Program-made: the position numbers and the translations under genes
DNA from: Chryseolinea soli
Lineage (GTDB): Bacteria > Bacteroidota > Bacteroidia > Cytophagales > Cyclobacteriaceae
DNA length: 64,000 nucleotides
Assembly (NCBI RefSeq): GCF_003589925.1
Contig: NZ_CP032382.1
Span: forward strand, 5,456,001-5,520,000
Direction of reading: 5' to 3'
Notes under the pieces: generated by a model
What the model was told of the DNA's origin: nothing
Seen by the model: the letters and a program-made list of their open reading frames with translations, nothing else
Databases searched by the model: none
Shown here: piece after piece, positions 12,401 to 18,928 of the stretch
Layout of the letters: every line of letters begins with the position of its first letter
How positions within the stretch are numbered: the stretch's first letter is position 1

Positions 12401-13112
12401 GATCTCCCGCGACGAGATCGATCGCCGCGCGCTGGAAGACGCATTGTTCGATATCAACATCGACAGCGTGCACGATAGCGGCGGGAACGATACCCATATG
12501 CGTCCACGCATCACCTATACATATTCCAACGCGAAGACTGCTTTGTCGGAGCCGGTGATCCTGCAGGCTGCCTTATTGGAACGCGGCGTGGCGGGCAATG
12601 GAAACGTATTGCGGAAGTTGCTGCTGCAAAGCGAGGGCGTCACGGTAACAAAAACCTGGAACAAAGGCGATCTCGAATTGGCGTCGCCCGAATATACGCT
12701 CGACGTCCCCATCGTGGACCCCGATAGTTTATTCATCCTGGCCTGGGTTCAACAGAAGAACGCGCCACAGCGAATTTTGCAATCCAAGATTGTCGCCACC
12801 AAACGCAAAAAGGGAATTGTTGTAGTGGGTGTGGATGATCCGGTGATGGCCGAGTTGAACGGATTGAACATCTATCCCAACCCTGCCAAACATCGCCTGA
12901 ACATCAGCACGGACATTGTCCTGAAGAAAACCTACACTTGGAAGATGATCGACCAACGCGGCGTCACCGTTCTTTCCGGTGATCTGCAACGCAATTTCTC
13001 GGATGGCCCGCAACAGGTCGACGTGAGTGGATTGCCCAACGCCATCTATATCATGTCTATCCAAACGGGTGACACGTCGGTGATCTACAGAAAAATTGCC
13101 GTGATGAATTGA
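492..13112 (+). CDS. Giant secreted Ig-like repeat protein with T9SS C-terminal sorting domain
   Basis: 4206 aa. Residues 1-27 form a signal peptide ending near 'FLAWSQC'. An N-terminal beta-sandwich follows (about 110-270, with 'GFNFSFYGNTYSALTINANG'-type pattern). Then come 24 Ig-like domains (about 377-2440), each with two conserved Cys (LCEG ... GTCTPP). Next are PKD-like modules carrying 'ICSGSSTSIAITNPNGV' motifs (about 2440-3000), three repeats with 'VCEP..' and 'TTNDPDG' (about 3000-3280), and a PKD with 'WDFGDG' (about 3596). The last parts are a sandwich domain ('VQYSVDGGNSWETVG', about 3720-3870), an Omp28-like segment ('VLVEHFTN', about 3873-4090) and a type A sorting domain ('LNIYPNPAKHRLNIS', 4120-4206). 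Family knowledge: such proteins cross the outer membrane by T9SS and are attached or released; adhesion or matrix function is an inference. Confidence 0.93.
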   Translation: MVRLYKSGLRFLTVIGIALFTPFLAWSQCNFTNLNPAYCTTDAAFTLTGGTTYYGPGVSGSTFSPSVAGAGTHTLYTTNGATTSYTVNTTSSYYNPDATAGTTVSFPSLPGDESSPSTSIGFNFSFYGNTYSALTINANGYLIFGAPTNSGTNQTLPSATAPNNLIAAAWDNLDISTGGTVTTALVGTAPRRRFIVNFIGVRHSGAPQSVTVQVQLHESTNIIELHCQNIQFDGGAGMTQGIENSGGTAATVVTGRNNTNWTTAASYVAFIPSCTSQQSVVITAPPTALVPTNITSTICNGQKAQFTIPAQANVIYQLLRVSDNSPMSPTYTFTAGSNIIESNALTTTTDIKIHATNTAAPGCQADVYSFATITVLQPAAITVQPVASQTICEGGNANFSVTATGSSLSYQWRKNGVDIPSATANTYSITGVAAADNATYTVVVSNGCTPGINSSASVLTVQENAEITSPPANVTVCAGGPATFTVNPGVTTTPSYQWFKGATPVGTNSATYTIPSTVVGDAGSYSVRVSGVCGTPVNSAAVTLTVNTAPAISAQPVASQALCEGVSASFSVTATGTAPTYQWKKNGVSIGGATAATYTIPSIATADGAIYTVEVSGTCTPPVTSTGSVLTVRELPEVLADPASQTVCVGSPVTFSVNVGATTNPTYQWRKNGAIIVGATNPTYTIASVATGDAANYSVTVNGICGTPVTSGNGLLTVDTAPAITAQPVASQALCEGVSASFSVTATGTALTYQWKKNGVNIGGATSSTYTIPSIVTADGATYTVMVSGTCTPPVTSTGSVLTVRELPEILADPASQTVCAGSPVTFSVNVGVTTNPTYQWRKNGAIIVGATNPTYTIASVVTGDAANYSVTVNGICSTPVTSGNGLLTVDTAPAISAQPVASQALCEGVSVSFSVTATGTALTYQWKKNGVNIGGATSSTYTIPSIVTADGATYTVMVSGTCTPPVTSTGSVLTVRELPEILADPASQTLCAGSPVTFSVNVGATTTPSYQWLKNGSPIGGATNPTYSIASVATGDAGNYSVTVNGICGTPVTSGNALLTVNTSPAITAQPVASQALCEGVSASFSVTATGTALTYQWRKNGVNIGGATASTYTIPSIVTADGATYTVVISGTCTPPVTSTGSVLTVRELPEVLADPASQTVCAGSPVTFTVNVGVTTSPTYQWLKNGSPIGGATNPTYSIASVATTDAGNYSVTVNGICGTPVTSGNAVLTVDTAPAITAQPVASQALCEGVPASFSVTATGTSLTYQWKKNGVNIGGATSSTYTIPSIATADGATYTVTISGTCTPAVTSTGSVLTVRELPEILADPASQTLCAGSPVTFSVNVGVTTNPTYQWRKNGSPIGGATNPTYSIPSVATTDAGNYSVIVNGICGTPVTSGNAVLTVDTAPAITAQPVASQALCEGVPASFSVTATGTALTYQWRKNGINIGGATSSTYTIPSIVTADGATYTVVISGTCTPPVTSTGSVLTVRELPEILADPVSQTLCAGSPVTFSVNVGVTTNPSYQWRKNGSPIGGATNPTYTIASIATTDAGNYSVTVNGICGTPVTSGNAVLTVDTAPAITAQPVASQALCEGVPASFSVTATGTALTYQWRKNGVNIGGATSSTYTIPSIVTADGATYTVMISGTCTPPVTSTGSVLTVRELPEILADPVSQTLCAGSPVTFSVNVGVTTNPTYQWLKNGSPIGGATNPTYTIASVATTDAGNYSVTVNGICGTPVTSGDAVLTVNTAPAITAQPVASQALCEGVPASFSVTATGTALTYQWKKNGVNIGGATAATYTIPSLVTADGGTYTVMISGTCTPTVTSNASVLTVQELPEVLTGPASQTVCEGSPVTFSVNVGATTNPTYQWLKNGSPIGGATNPTYSIANVTTSDAGNYSVTVNGICGSPVTSGTAALTVNTSPVITAQPIASQSLCEGVPASFSVTATGTALTYQWRKNGVNIGGATSSTYTIPSIVTADGGTYTVVITGTCTPAVTSNASVLTIRELPEILAGPVSQTLCAGNPVTFSVNVGVTTNPTYQWLKNGSPIGGATNPTYTIASVATTDAGNYSVTVNGICGSPVTSATATLTVDTSPVITVQPVASQALCEGVPASFSVTATGTALTYQWRKNGVNIGGATSSTYTIPSLVTADGATYTVVISGTCTPPVTSNASVLTVQELPEVLANPASQTVCEGSPVTFSVNVGVTTNPTYQWLKNGSPIGGATNPTYSIASVTTSDAGNYSVTVNGICGSPVTSGNAVLTVNTSPVITVQPVATQSLCEGVPASFSVTATGTALTYQWKKNGVNIGGATASTYTIPAIATADGATYTVAVTGTCVPPVTSTASVLIVQEHPEIITGPVGRTVCEGSPVTFTVDAGVTTSPTYQWNKGGSPIGGAIASTFTIPAAALTDAGNYTVTVSGICAPPITSAIATLNVNKNPNATAADAAICSGQTTSIAITNPNGVPGTSFTWTVQSATNVSGASAGSGNLIGQLLTATDGVNPGYVTYLILPTSGAGCNGATYAVNVTVKPVPTVAASPQSICSGSSTSVLITNPNGVSGTTFSWTVLTTTNVTGAVAGNGSTISQILTSTNGVTPGSATYRIVPSAAGCDGSFVDVTVTVNPKPVITNSPTSLVQEICSGTPLNFLPTSTIGGTTFTWTSTVVGALTGVSASGNSAITDTPINTSNATGFIIYDITPAYSGCSGTKVSYVVMVKPIPNVFASPQTICSGSSTSIAITNPNGVTGTTFTWTVLSSTNVTGAAAGSGNLISQVLTSTDGINTGSVTYRITPMANGCPGTPFDVTATVKPVPVMTNPVASLSKQICSIQPLSFVPTSTIAGTTFSWTATITGPIDPSTVTATGAGNITDAPKNTGNVAGTVIYRIVPNNNGCAGTPVDFIVTVNPLPSATATDVVICSGGTAVITITPAPQNVAGTTFQWTASATANVTGAVNGNGSVISQMLSTTNALQGTVTYTITPSANTCAGPVKIVTATVNPVATVSAGTDFEVCEPVTIPVTGTLGGSATSGTWTIVGGGGTISSSTVSGTTVTATYTVVAGDIGNNVVLRLTTNDPDGPGATGPCTTVSDDVTIGVHRKARLTLPPNYTVCEPAMINLTGTLSGSATSGLWSSVSSNGTLSATSVTGTTVASNYSVVLADVTNTLTFRLTTNDPDGLGPCLAESADINIHVNESAKVNAGVDFPVCEDKIVNLAGSYSGTTSMVTWSGGSGASRFSNVNSPTSTYSLTPADIAAGGITLTLTTNDPDGAGPSGPCGPSSDQVFIKINKLPEVSFANLKAQYAENNPIEVLEGFPKTGGVGIFTGPGIIAGTDQFNPANAGYGLITITYTFTDANTCQNSFSRNTIVNPVTTIDFSIENQTTDVNGLPQICAESGSPRLIGYPSVNDPSAKSPTFFSSTIPMIQSRISSVTTGSTTEFMLNTVGLPAGSYTIDYTFTNTLNATTTLTKSFTVFSAPVADITISSICIESQVTFSDNSSIPNNTSGGTIISYEWIYGEAGNGNDGVTRDPVYKYQTPGLKAVTLTVTTDQGCSNTDAQDLRVGPVPIVDFTSTKFCSGLETTEFRDATQTGGFSSIVHYDWDFGDGDVISGPTGDPVPTGGKNSGTYTDPNHRYDLFKVYDVQLTVQTNDGCTSAKKKKIFILDYNIPSPIAGYSTDFANGPGSWVAVTSGAQAASDTSWIFGPPNGNVIVPSSPGHNAWWTGKNNQTATDNSTYFNNENSQVIGPCLNLEKLKRPMISLNYWVDTQEGFDGAVVQYSVDGGNSWETVGNADGYGIEWYNKRDVSSEPGGQDNFAWSQSDDTKQWRNARFNLDKIPLDKRSLVVFRIAFASNDDNPGSSDHAVFNGFAFDEIYIGEKTRNVLVEHFTNDNYGPANVADQTLQDLYDAEMAERDSSDFILVQYHMSSPVFDQLNKDNPGDQQARARFYGVSQPPTTIMDGIQGQYFNTYFTGGYDKISRDEIDRRALEDALFDINIDSVHDSGGNDTHMRPRITYTYSNAKTALSEPVILQAALLERGVAGNGNVLRKLLLQSEGVTVTKTWNKGDLELASPEYTLDVPIVDPDSLFILAWVQQKNAPQRILQSKIVATKRKKGIVVVGVDDPVMAELNGLNIYPNPAKHRLNISTDIVLKKTYTWKMIDQRGVTVLSGDLQRNFSDGPQQVDVSGLPNAIYIMSIQTGDTSVIYRKIAVMN
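1620..7806 (+). repeat. Coding tandem array of 12 two-domain Ig units, 516-bp period
   Basis: The Cys codon of the 'ALCEG'-type motif starts at 1665, 2178, 2694, 3210, 3726, 4242, 4758, 5274, 5790, 6306, 6822 and 7338. The first interval is 513 bp and the ten following are exactly 516 bp (172 codons, two Ig domains of about 86 aa). Units alternate an A-type domain (QPVASQALCEG) and a B-type domain (SQTVCAGSPVTFSVNVG). The outer units are more diverged than the inner ones. No indel has accumulated across 5.2 kb. Confidence 0.95.
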
Positions 13113-13150
13113 GATCCGGAAGCGTGAGCGGGGAGGGCGTGATCGACAAC

Positions 13151-15064
13151 CTATCCCGGTAGCGCTTCCCGCGCCAGTTCGGGAAGGATGAGGTCGCATT
13201 GCCGGATAAAGTCGGCAACCACCTGTGGCAATTCGTCCAGCTTGGTCAATTGCTTGCTGTTCTCTTCAATGAACAAAATGTTGGTACGCAGCGCATTCAA
13301 TCCCATCAGCGTAAACGACGGTTTGATCTGGTGAGCCAACCGGGCAAGCTTCTCCCAATCCGAACTTTCGACGGCCGATTTCATGTCCACCAGCACGGGC
13401 GGGATGGTTTGGGTGAAGGTGAGCACCATCTCGCGGATAAACTCCTCATTGTTACCGGAGACCGAACGCAGGTATTCCAGGTTATAGGCCTTGGGCTTGC
13501 TAGTGGTCTTCTTTTTGGTTTTCTGAAGGGGCTGGATCTTCAGTTCTTTGAACAATTTCCGGTAAAGGTCATCTGGGGTGAAAGGCTTAGGCAAATAGTC
13601 ATTCATGCCGGCCGCGATGCATTTCTCTACATCGGCTTTCGTGGCATTGGCCGTGAGCGCCAGGATAGGAATGTTGCTGACGGGCGGGTCCATCATGCGG
13701 ATGGCTTTGGTGGTCTCGTAGCCATCCATGACCGGCATCTGGATGTCCATCAGCACCACGTCATATTCCTGGTTCTTGATCTTTTCCAAGGCCACCAGCC
13801 CGTTCTCGGCGGTGTCGGTAAAACACTGCCAGTTCTTCAAAATGCTTTTCGCATAGAGGCGGTTGATGTCGTTGTCTTCCACCAGTAGCACATAGAGCTG
13901 CGACGCGTTTACTTCTTTTAATGCTTTTTCATTTTTTGGTGAGGTCACCGAAAAGGAGTTCACTTTCCCCACAGCATAGGGCACGAGCACAATGAATGCT
14001 GAGCCGACGTGTTCCTTACTCTTCACCGTGATGCTCCCGTTCTGAAGCTCTACCAACTGCTTCACGATGGTGAGCCCGAGCCCGGTGCCGCCATATTTGC
14101 GGGTCACGCTGGCATCGGCCTGGCTGAAGCTTTCAAAGATGGTGTTCAGCTTTTCGTCAGGAATGCCCACGCCGGTATCGATCACTTCGGTACGCACCCA
14201 GCAAATGCCTTTCTGCTCGCGCTCCAGGGAACAAATGACTTGTATGGAGCCGTTGTGCGTAAATTTTACTGCATTGCTGATGAGGTTGATCAACACTTGA
14301 TTCAATCGCACCGGGTCACCGAGGAGGATCTTGTTGAGTTTTTCGTCGATCTTATGTTCCAGGGAGATCCGCTTTTCGCGCGCCTGGTAGGTGAACGTGC
14401 TCAGCAGGGAGGGCACGAGATCGTTGAGGTTGAACGCGATTTTCTCCAGCCGCAATTTGCCGGATTCGATGGCCGCCAGGTCGAGGATGTCGTTGATGAT
14501 CACCTTCAGGTTTTCGGCGGAATGGCGTATAGCGTTGAGGTAGGTCTCGCGTTCCTCGGGGCTTGGATTCTGGCTCAGCAGGTTGGCCATCCCGGCAATG
14601 CCGTTGATGGGCGTACGGATCTCATGACTCATGTTGGCCAGGAATTGCTCCTTGGCCTTTTGAAGTCTCACCAGTTCCGCTTCGTCTTCCTTGCGCTGGG
14701 CAATGTCGCGGCAGTCCAGAATGAACCCATCGAGTCCTTCTTTGTGCTTCAGATTGATGGCGTTGAATTCCAGGTAGCGGTAGGAGAGGTCCTTGCAAAG
14801 AAATTGGAACTCCACATTTTCGGAATAGGCGCGCTTCTGGCTCTTTTTGAATTGCTCCTTCAAGTCCTGTACCGTCGAAGGCAGGATGTAATCGAAAAAA
14901 TTCTTTCCGATCAAACTCTTCGACCGGTAGCCCAGCGTCTCGTGAACCGACGCGTTGTGGTAGCGGATCTTTCCCGTGAAATCTACAATGAAGATGATAT
15001 CCGATCCATCTTCCACCACCGCCTCGTAGAAGGCGCCCTTGTTCACATAGTTCTGAAGCTTCAT
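13151..15064 (-). CDS. Cytosolic hybrid histidine kinase (PAS-HisKA-HATPase-REC-Hpt)
   Basis: 637 aa with no signal peptide or membrane segment. A PAS domain occupies about 10-125. The dimerisation domain has the phospho-acceptor H147 in 'NMSHEIRTPING'. The ATPase domain shows an N box ('LINLISNAVKF', about 258-268), a G1 box ('DTGVGIP', 296-302) and a G2 box ('GGTGLGL', 325-331). A receiver domain (about 391-505) has the phospho-acceptor D440 in 'VVLMDIQMP'. A C-terminal Hpt domain carries H578 in 'LAHQIKPSF'. All four relay residues are therefore present. The gene lies 9 bp downstream of a sigma-54 response regulator and is probably co-transcribed with it. The input signal is unknown; the PAS domain implies a cytoplasmic ligand or redox cue. 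Confidence 0.93.
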   Translation of the reverse strand: MKLQNYVNKGAFYEAVVEDGSDIIFIVDFTGKIRYHNASVHETLGYRSKSLIGKNFFDYILPSTVQDLKEQFKKSQKRAYSENVEFQFLCKDLSYRYLEFNAINLKHKEGLDGFILDCRDIAQRKEDEAELVRLQKAKEQFLANMSHEIRTPINGIAGMANLLSQNPSPEERETYLNAIRHSAENLKVIINDILDLAAIESGKLRLEKIAFNLNDLVPSLLSTFTYQAREKRISLEHKIDEKLNKILLGDPVRLNQVLINLISNAVKFTHNGSIQVICSLEREQKGICWVRTEVIDTGVGIPDEKLNTIFESFSQADASVTRKYGGTGLGLTIVKQLVELQNGSITVKSKEHVGSAFIVLVPYAVGKVNSFSVTSPKNEKALKEVNASQLYVLLVEDNDINRLYAKSILKNWQCFTDTAENGLVALEKIKNQEYDVVLMDIQMPVMDGYETTKAIRMMDPPVSNIPILALTANATKADVEKCIAAGMNDYLPKPFTPDDLYRKLFKELKIQPLQKTKKKTTSKPKAYNLEYLRSVSGNNEEFIREMVLTFTQTIPPVLVDMKSAVESSDWEKLARLAHQIKPSFTLMGLNALRTNILFIEENSKQLTKLDELPQVVADFIRQCDLILPELAREALPG

Positions 15065-15073
15065 GCCATAGGT

Positions 15074-16435
15074 CTAAATTCCTGCTTCCTCCATCTCTTT
15101 CAAATAGCGGTACAACGACGATTTTCCGATATCCAATTTCTTGGCTACTTCCAAAACGTTGTTGTCGTACTTGTTGAGAAAATGACGAATGATGCGGTAC
15201 ATGAACTCCTGCATGGTCATTTCCTGGTAGAGGAACGACTCCATGCGGGCCGTACTGTTAAAGCTGATGTCTTGTGGCCGTATCTCCTGGTCTTCGGCCA
15301 TCACGGCCGACAACTCGATAATGGATTTCAACTCGCGTATGTTTCCGGGGAAGGGATATTGCATCAGTTTCTCCTGGGCTTCGGGCGTGATCTTGAATTT
15401 GCGCATCTGGTTTTCGGTGGCAAACTGATCCAGGAAATGTTTGGCGACCAGCAGCACGTCGTTGCCGCGTTCGCGGAGGGGAGGGAGCATGATGGGCAAT
15501 CCCAGCAGGCGATAGTATAAGTCCTCCCTAAAACGTCCGCCCTTAACCTCTTCCGCCAGATCCTTGTGCGTGGCGGCGATGATGCGCACGTCGAGCTTGA
15601 TCACCTGGTTGCCCCCGATGCGGGTAACTTCGCGCTCTTGTAAAACGCGGAGCAGCTTTGCCTGGAGGTTCAGGTCCATTTCGCCGATCTCGTCCAAAAA
15701 GATGCTGCCACCTTCGGCTTCTTCGAACTTGCCGATCCGGCGCGTAACGGCCCCGGTGAAGGCCCCTTTCTCGTGGCCGAACAATTCGCTTTCGATCAGC
15801 TCGCGGGGAATCGCGGCAATGTTAACCGCGACAAAGGGTTTGCTTTTTCGCTTCGAATTATAGTGTATGGCCTTCGCTACCAGCTCCTTACCGGTCCCGG
15901 TTTCACCCGAAATGCTGACCGAGATATTGGTTTGGACTGCCTTTTCCAGCAATGCGAACGTACGCCGTATAGCCGGGCTGGTGCCCACAATGCTTTTTTC
16001 GAATTCGTATTTCTCTGAGATTTCCTTCTTGAGGTGGTCGATCTCCTTGATGAGGGAGGTCTTGTTCCGGGCGTTGTTGATCGAGTTGAGCAGGCGCTCT
16101 TTGGTCTCGTGATCTTTGGAGATGTAATCGTATGCGCCGGATTTTAACAACTCCACGGCTGTGTGGATCTTCTCCTGCGCCGACACGATAATGACGTTGA
16201 TGTTGGGATCATGACCACGGATCTGGCCCAACACTTTTTCACCCGGCATATCCGGCAAGGAATAGTCCAGTGTGATGATCGCGGGGTTTTTATACAAGTT
16301 TGCCAGGCAGTCCTTGCCGGTTGTATAATATTCCACCTCGTAATCCGGATTTAGTCCCAGAACGTATTTGAGGAATTTCGTGTAGGCGGGGTCATCTTCA
16401 ACAACAAAGATCTTAACAGGGTCTTTTTCGTACAT
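15074..16435 (-). CDS. Sigma-54-dependent response regulator (NtrC family)
   Basis: 453 aa. The N-terminal receiver has D57 in 'PAIITLDYSLP'. The AAA+ domain has Walker A 'GETGTGKE' (177-184), the sigma-54-contacting loop 'GAFTGA' (224-229) and Walker B 'GGSIFLDEIG' (242-251). A Fis-type helix-turn-helix is at about 415-447 ('VAKKLDIGKSSLYRYLKEM'). Family role: phosphorylation-dependent activation of promoters served by RpoN. It is the first gene of a two-gene operon with the hybrid kinase. I found no convincing -24/-12 promoter in the window that would identify its target. The start at 16435 places the receiver directly at the N-terminus, as usual. Confidence 0.95.
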   Translation of the reverse strand: MYEKDPVKIFVVEDDPAYTKFLKYVLGLNPDYEVEYYTTGKDCLANLYKNPAIITLDYSLPDMPGEKVLGQIRGHDPNINVIIVSAQEKIHTAVELLKSGAYDYISKDHETKERLLNSINNARNKTSLIKEIDHLKKEISEKYEFEKSIVGTSPAIRRTFALLEKAVQTNISVSISGETGTGKELVAKAIHYNSKRKSKPFVAVNIAAIPRELIESELFGHEKGAFTGAVTRRIGKFEEAEGGSIFLDEIGEMDLNLQAKLLRVLQEREVTRIGGNQVIKLDVRIIAATHKDLAEEVKGGRFREDLYYRLLGLPIMLPPLRERGNDVLLVAKHFLDQFATENQMRKFKITPEAQEKLMQYPFPGNIRELKSIIELSAVMAEDQEIRPQDISFNSTARMESFLYQEMTMQEFMYRIIRHFLNKYDNNVLEVAKKLDIGKSSLYRYLKEMEEAGI

Positions 16436-16617
16436 GATCTACGCTAAGGTTAAATAGTACATTCTCCGCTCATGGCTAGGGCCTGGTTCATTTCCTAGCC
16501 AAGCCTTATAAAAAAATGGAAATCCATACAATATATGTCATTGGAGATAAACCGGGGCAATTCGTGAAAAGAAAAATTTGGAAATCGCCTTGCTTTGGGA
16601 AATTTTGATTAGCTTTT

Positions 16618-17094
16618 ATGGTAGGTGTTATGGTAAAAGGATTCTCCGGTCTGAACGACGCAGAAATGGAGCTCATGCTAAAAGCTCCCCTCTTGGTATG
16701 CATACTCATTGCAGGAGCCGATGGCGATATTGACCGCAAGGAAATCCGGGAGGCCATCAACCTAACCCAGGCCCGTCAAAAGGGCGACACGGAACTGACC
16801 GGCTATTTCAAAGAAGTTTCCCAGGATTTTGAAGATAAACTCAAGATCCTCATCCAAAGCTATCCCTACGAGTCCACACAACGCACCCCCTTGCTCGTCC
16901 AGGAATTGGGGCAGATCAGCACCCTGTGGAAGAAGATCGACAACGCTTTTGCCATCCAGCTATACAAAGTCCTGAAAGAGCTTGCCGCAAAAATAGCCTC
17001 CTCGTCCGGCGGGCTGTGGGGCATGAACAAGGTGAACGCCGAGGAGGCCAAACTCCTGCAGCTGACCATGATCAGCGACCCTGCCAAAAATTAA
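16618..17094 (+). CDS. TerB-like protein
   Basis: 158 aa, all-helical in appearance, no signal peptide. The segment 'VCILIAGADGDIDRKEIREAI' (residues about 26-46) matches the acidic 'ADG.ID..E' signature of the TerB/tellurite-resistance helical fold, where the acidic residues can bind metal. Only one copy of the motif is present. An alternative start lies at 16630, and neither candidate has a clear ribosome-binding site. The gene is transcribed divergently from the sigma-54 regulator operon with about 180 bp between them. Tellurite resistance itself is not implied; TerB-like domains occur in many stress-related proteins. Confidence 0.6.
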   Translation: MVGVMVKGFSGLNDAEMELMLKAPLLVCILIAGADGDIDRKEIREAINLTQARQKGDTELTGYFKEVSQDFEDKLKILIQSYPYESTQRTPLLVQELGQISTLWKKIDNAFAIQLYKVLKELAAKIASSSGGLWGMNKVNAEEAKLLQLTMISDPAKN

Positions 17095-17173
17095 TTTTCG
17101 CCTTCCCGGCCTTTTTTTTATTTTCATTTCGAAGCAATTTTCATCTTTGCAGTTGGTGAAAAGCCGGTTGCAT

Positions 17174-17737
17174 ATGGCGTCAGATACTTCGGTGATTGGT
17201 AGTTCGGTAGTTCCGATTCGACTGGTTTTTCTGATGTGGGCTGCTTTTTATGTAGAGGTGATGTTCGGATTACCCTTGAGGCAATTTGGCATCGTACCCC
17301 GCACATTCCAGGGCTTGCTTGGCATTTTCTTGGGACCGTTGCTTCATGGCAGCATCCTCCACTTGATCTCCAACACCATCCCGCTCCTGTTCCTGGGCGC
17401 GGTGCTTTTCTTCTTTTATAACCGCATCGGCGCGCAGGTATTCTTTCGCGGCTATTTCTGGACCAACATCCTGGTGTGGCTCTTTGCCCGGCCGGCCAAC
17501 CACATCGGCGCGAGCGGGTTGGTCTATGCCCTGGCGTTCTTCCTGATCTTCTTCGGCATCTTCCGGCGCGATTTCCTGTCCATCTTCGTTTCCGTGGTCG
17601 TGCTGATCCTCTATGGCAGCGTCTTCTATGGCGTGTTGCCGACCGATCCGGAGATTTCGTGGGAATCGCATTTTGCCGGAGCGTTGGTGGGTATCGGTTC
17701 GGCCATTACCTTTAGCAAGAAAAAGAACGTGAGTTGA
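17174..17737 (+). CDS. Rhomboid family intramembrane serine protease
   Basis: 187 aa from the ATG at 17174; a TTG at 17147 in the same frame is less likely because it overlaps a promoter-like CAnnTTTG at 17142-17149. The catalytic dyad is visible: S114 in 'HIGASGLVYA' (GxSG motif) and H166 in 'SWESHFAGALVG'. The upstream 'HGSILHLISNT' (H58, H63, N67) is the family's oxyanion-helix signature. About six hydrophobic segments make a minimal six-helix core. The stop is followed after one base by the holA start, so the two genes are probably co-transcribed. The substrate is unknown. Confidence 0.9.
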   Translation: MASDTSVIGSSVVPIRLVFLMWAAFYVEVMFGLPLRQFGIVPRTFQGLLGIFLGPLLHGSILHLISNTIPLLFLGAVLFFFYNRIGAQVFFRGYFWTNILVWLFARPANHIGASGLVYALAFFLIFFGIFRRDFLSIFVSVVVLILYGSVFYGVLPTDPEISWESHFAGALVGIGSAITFSKKKNVS

Positions 17738-17738
17738 T

Positions 17739-18773
17739 ATGGATGCCAGTGTTAAGAAAGTATTAACCGACCTCAAGGCCCGCAAATATGCGCCGGTCTA
17801 TTTCCTGCAAGGGGAGGAGACCTTCTACATCGACCTGCTCTCCGACTACGTCGAGCAGCACGCGTTGTCGGAAGCGGAAAAAGGATTTAACCAGGTGATC
17901 GTCTATGGCAAGGACGTGACCATGGCGACCATCCTCACCCATGCCCGCCGCTTTCCCATGATGGCCGAGCGGCAGGTGGTGATCGTGAAAGAAGCGCAAG
18001 ACATCCAGGACCTCAACAAAGAGATCGGCGCCAAATTGTTGCTGGACTACCTGGCCAAGCAAGTGCCCAGCACTGTGTTGGTCTTCTGCCACAAACACAA
18101 ATCGCTCGACAAACGGCGCGAATTGGGCAAGAAGATCGATCAACTGGCCGTCACCATCACCACGAAAAAGATCTACGAGAACCAGCTTCCCGAATTTGTG
18201 CTGGAATACACCAAGGAGAAGAAGATATCGATCGACGATCGCGCCGTCCAAAGCCTCTGCGAGTTTGTGGGCAACGACCTCCATCGCCTGGCCAACGAGA
18301 TCGACAAGATCATCATCTCCCTTCCGGCAGGGGAGAGCATTTCCGCCGAGCGCGTGATGAGCCAGGTGGGCGTGAGCAAAGAGTATAATATCTTTGAACT
18401 TCAAAAAGCCATCCTTCACCGCGACACCTTGCTGGCCAACAAGATCGTGAACTACTTCGAAAGCAACTCCAAAAAGAATCCCATGATCCCCGTGGTGGCC
18501 TATCTTTACTCGTTCTTCAGCAAGCTGCTCATCGCTACGCAAGCTCCAGATAAGAGTGAGAAGGGACTAGCTAGTGAACTGAAAGTGAGTCCTTATGCCG
18601 TGCGTGATTACAGTTTGGCTTTACGTCAATATCCACCCCAAAGCATCATCGACAACATCGCATCGTTGAAAGATGCCGATCTGAAGTTGAAAGGCGTGAA
18701 CACGGGGTCAGCTGACGAGGGACAAATTTTCAGAGAGCTGGTATGGCGCCTCATGCACGGGGCAAGTGCATAA
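17739..18773 (+). CDS. holA: DNA polymerase III subunit delta
   Basis: 344 aa, the usual size for the delta subunit of the clamp loader, which opens the sliding clamp during replication. The N-terminal part shows the family's 'APVYFLQGEETFYIDLL' start, and the central part 'FVGNDLHRLANEIDKI' is the typical 'G.D...L.NELEKL' segment of this AAA-like fold; the delta subunit lacks Walker motifs, as here. Further matches are 'EYNIFELQKAIL' and the C-terminal 'VSPYAVRDYSLA' collar region. The start lies 1 bp after the rhomboid stop. The protein is cytoplasmic. Confidence 0.92.
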   Translation: MDASVKKVLTDLKARKYAPVYFLQGEETFYIDLLSDYVEQHALSEAEKGFNQVIVYGKDVTMATILTHARRFPMMAERQVVIVKEAQDIQDLNKEIGAKLLLDYLAKQVPSTVLVFCHKHKSLDKRRELGKKIDQLAVTITTKKIYENQLPEFVLEYTKEKKISIDDRAVQSLCEFVGNDLHRLANEIDKIIISLPAGESISAERVMSQVGVSKEYNIFELQKAILHRDTLLANKIVNYFESNSKKNPMIPVVAYLYSFFSKLLIATQAPDKSEKGLASELKVSPYAVRDYSLALRQYPPQSIIDNIASLKDADLKLKGVNTGSADEGQIFRELVWRLMHGASA

Positions 18774-18928
18774 TTGCACCACAAATTTGGACAATCACAC
18801 CTTCGCGCATTACCTTTAAGTCCATGCAATTTGGGCAGCGGACAATTTTTTCAACTTATTTTTTTGGTTCTTTATTTGCAATAATTTTTTTGCAACGCTG
18901 TTTTACTCACAACTCATACACACGTGTA

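Noticed and set aside
13199..15520. Long plus-strand frames (229 and 503 codons) opposite the kinase and regulator genes
   Set aside because: They lie antisense to a kinase with every catalytic motif intact, contain no recognisable domain, and are rich in His/Gln/Val, as expected of the complement of high-GC coding DNA.
17147..17173. TTG start for the rhomboid gene
   Set aside because: The TTG is part of a CAnnTTTG promoter-like box, and an ATG 27 bp downstream gives a standard N-terminus.
17101..17180. Sigma-54 (-24/-12) promoter near the regulator operon
   Set aside because: GG and GC pairs occur, but the spacing between them is 13 rather than 10 bases and the flanking consensus is poor.
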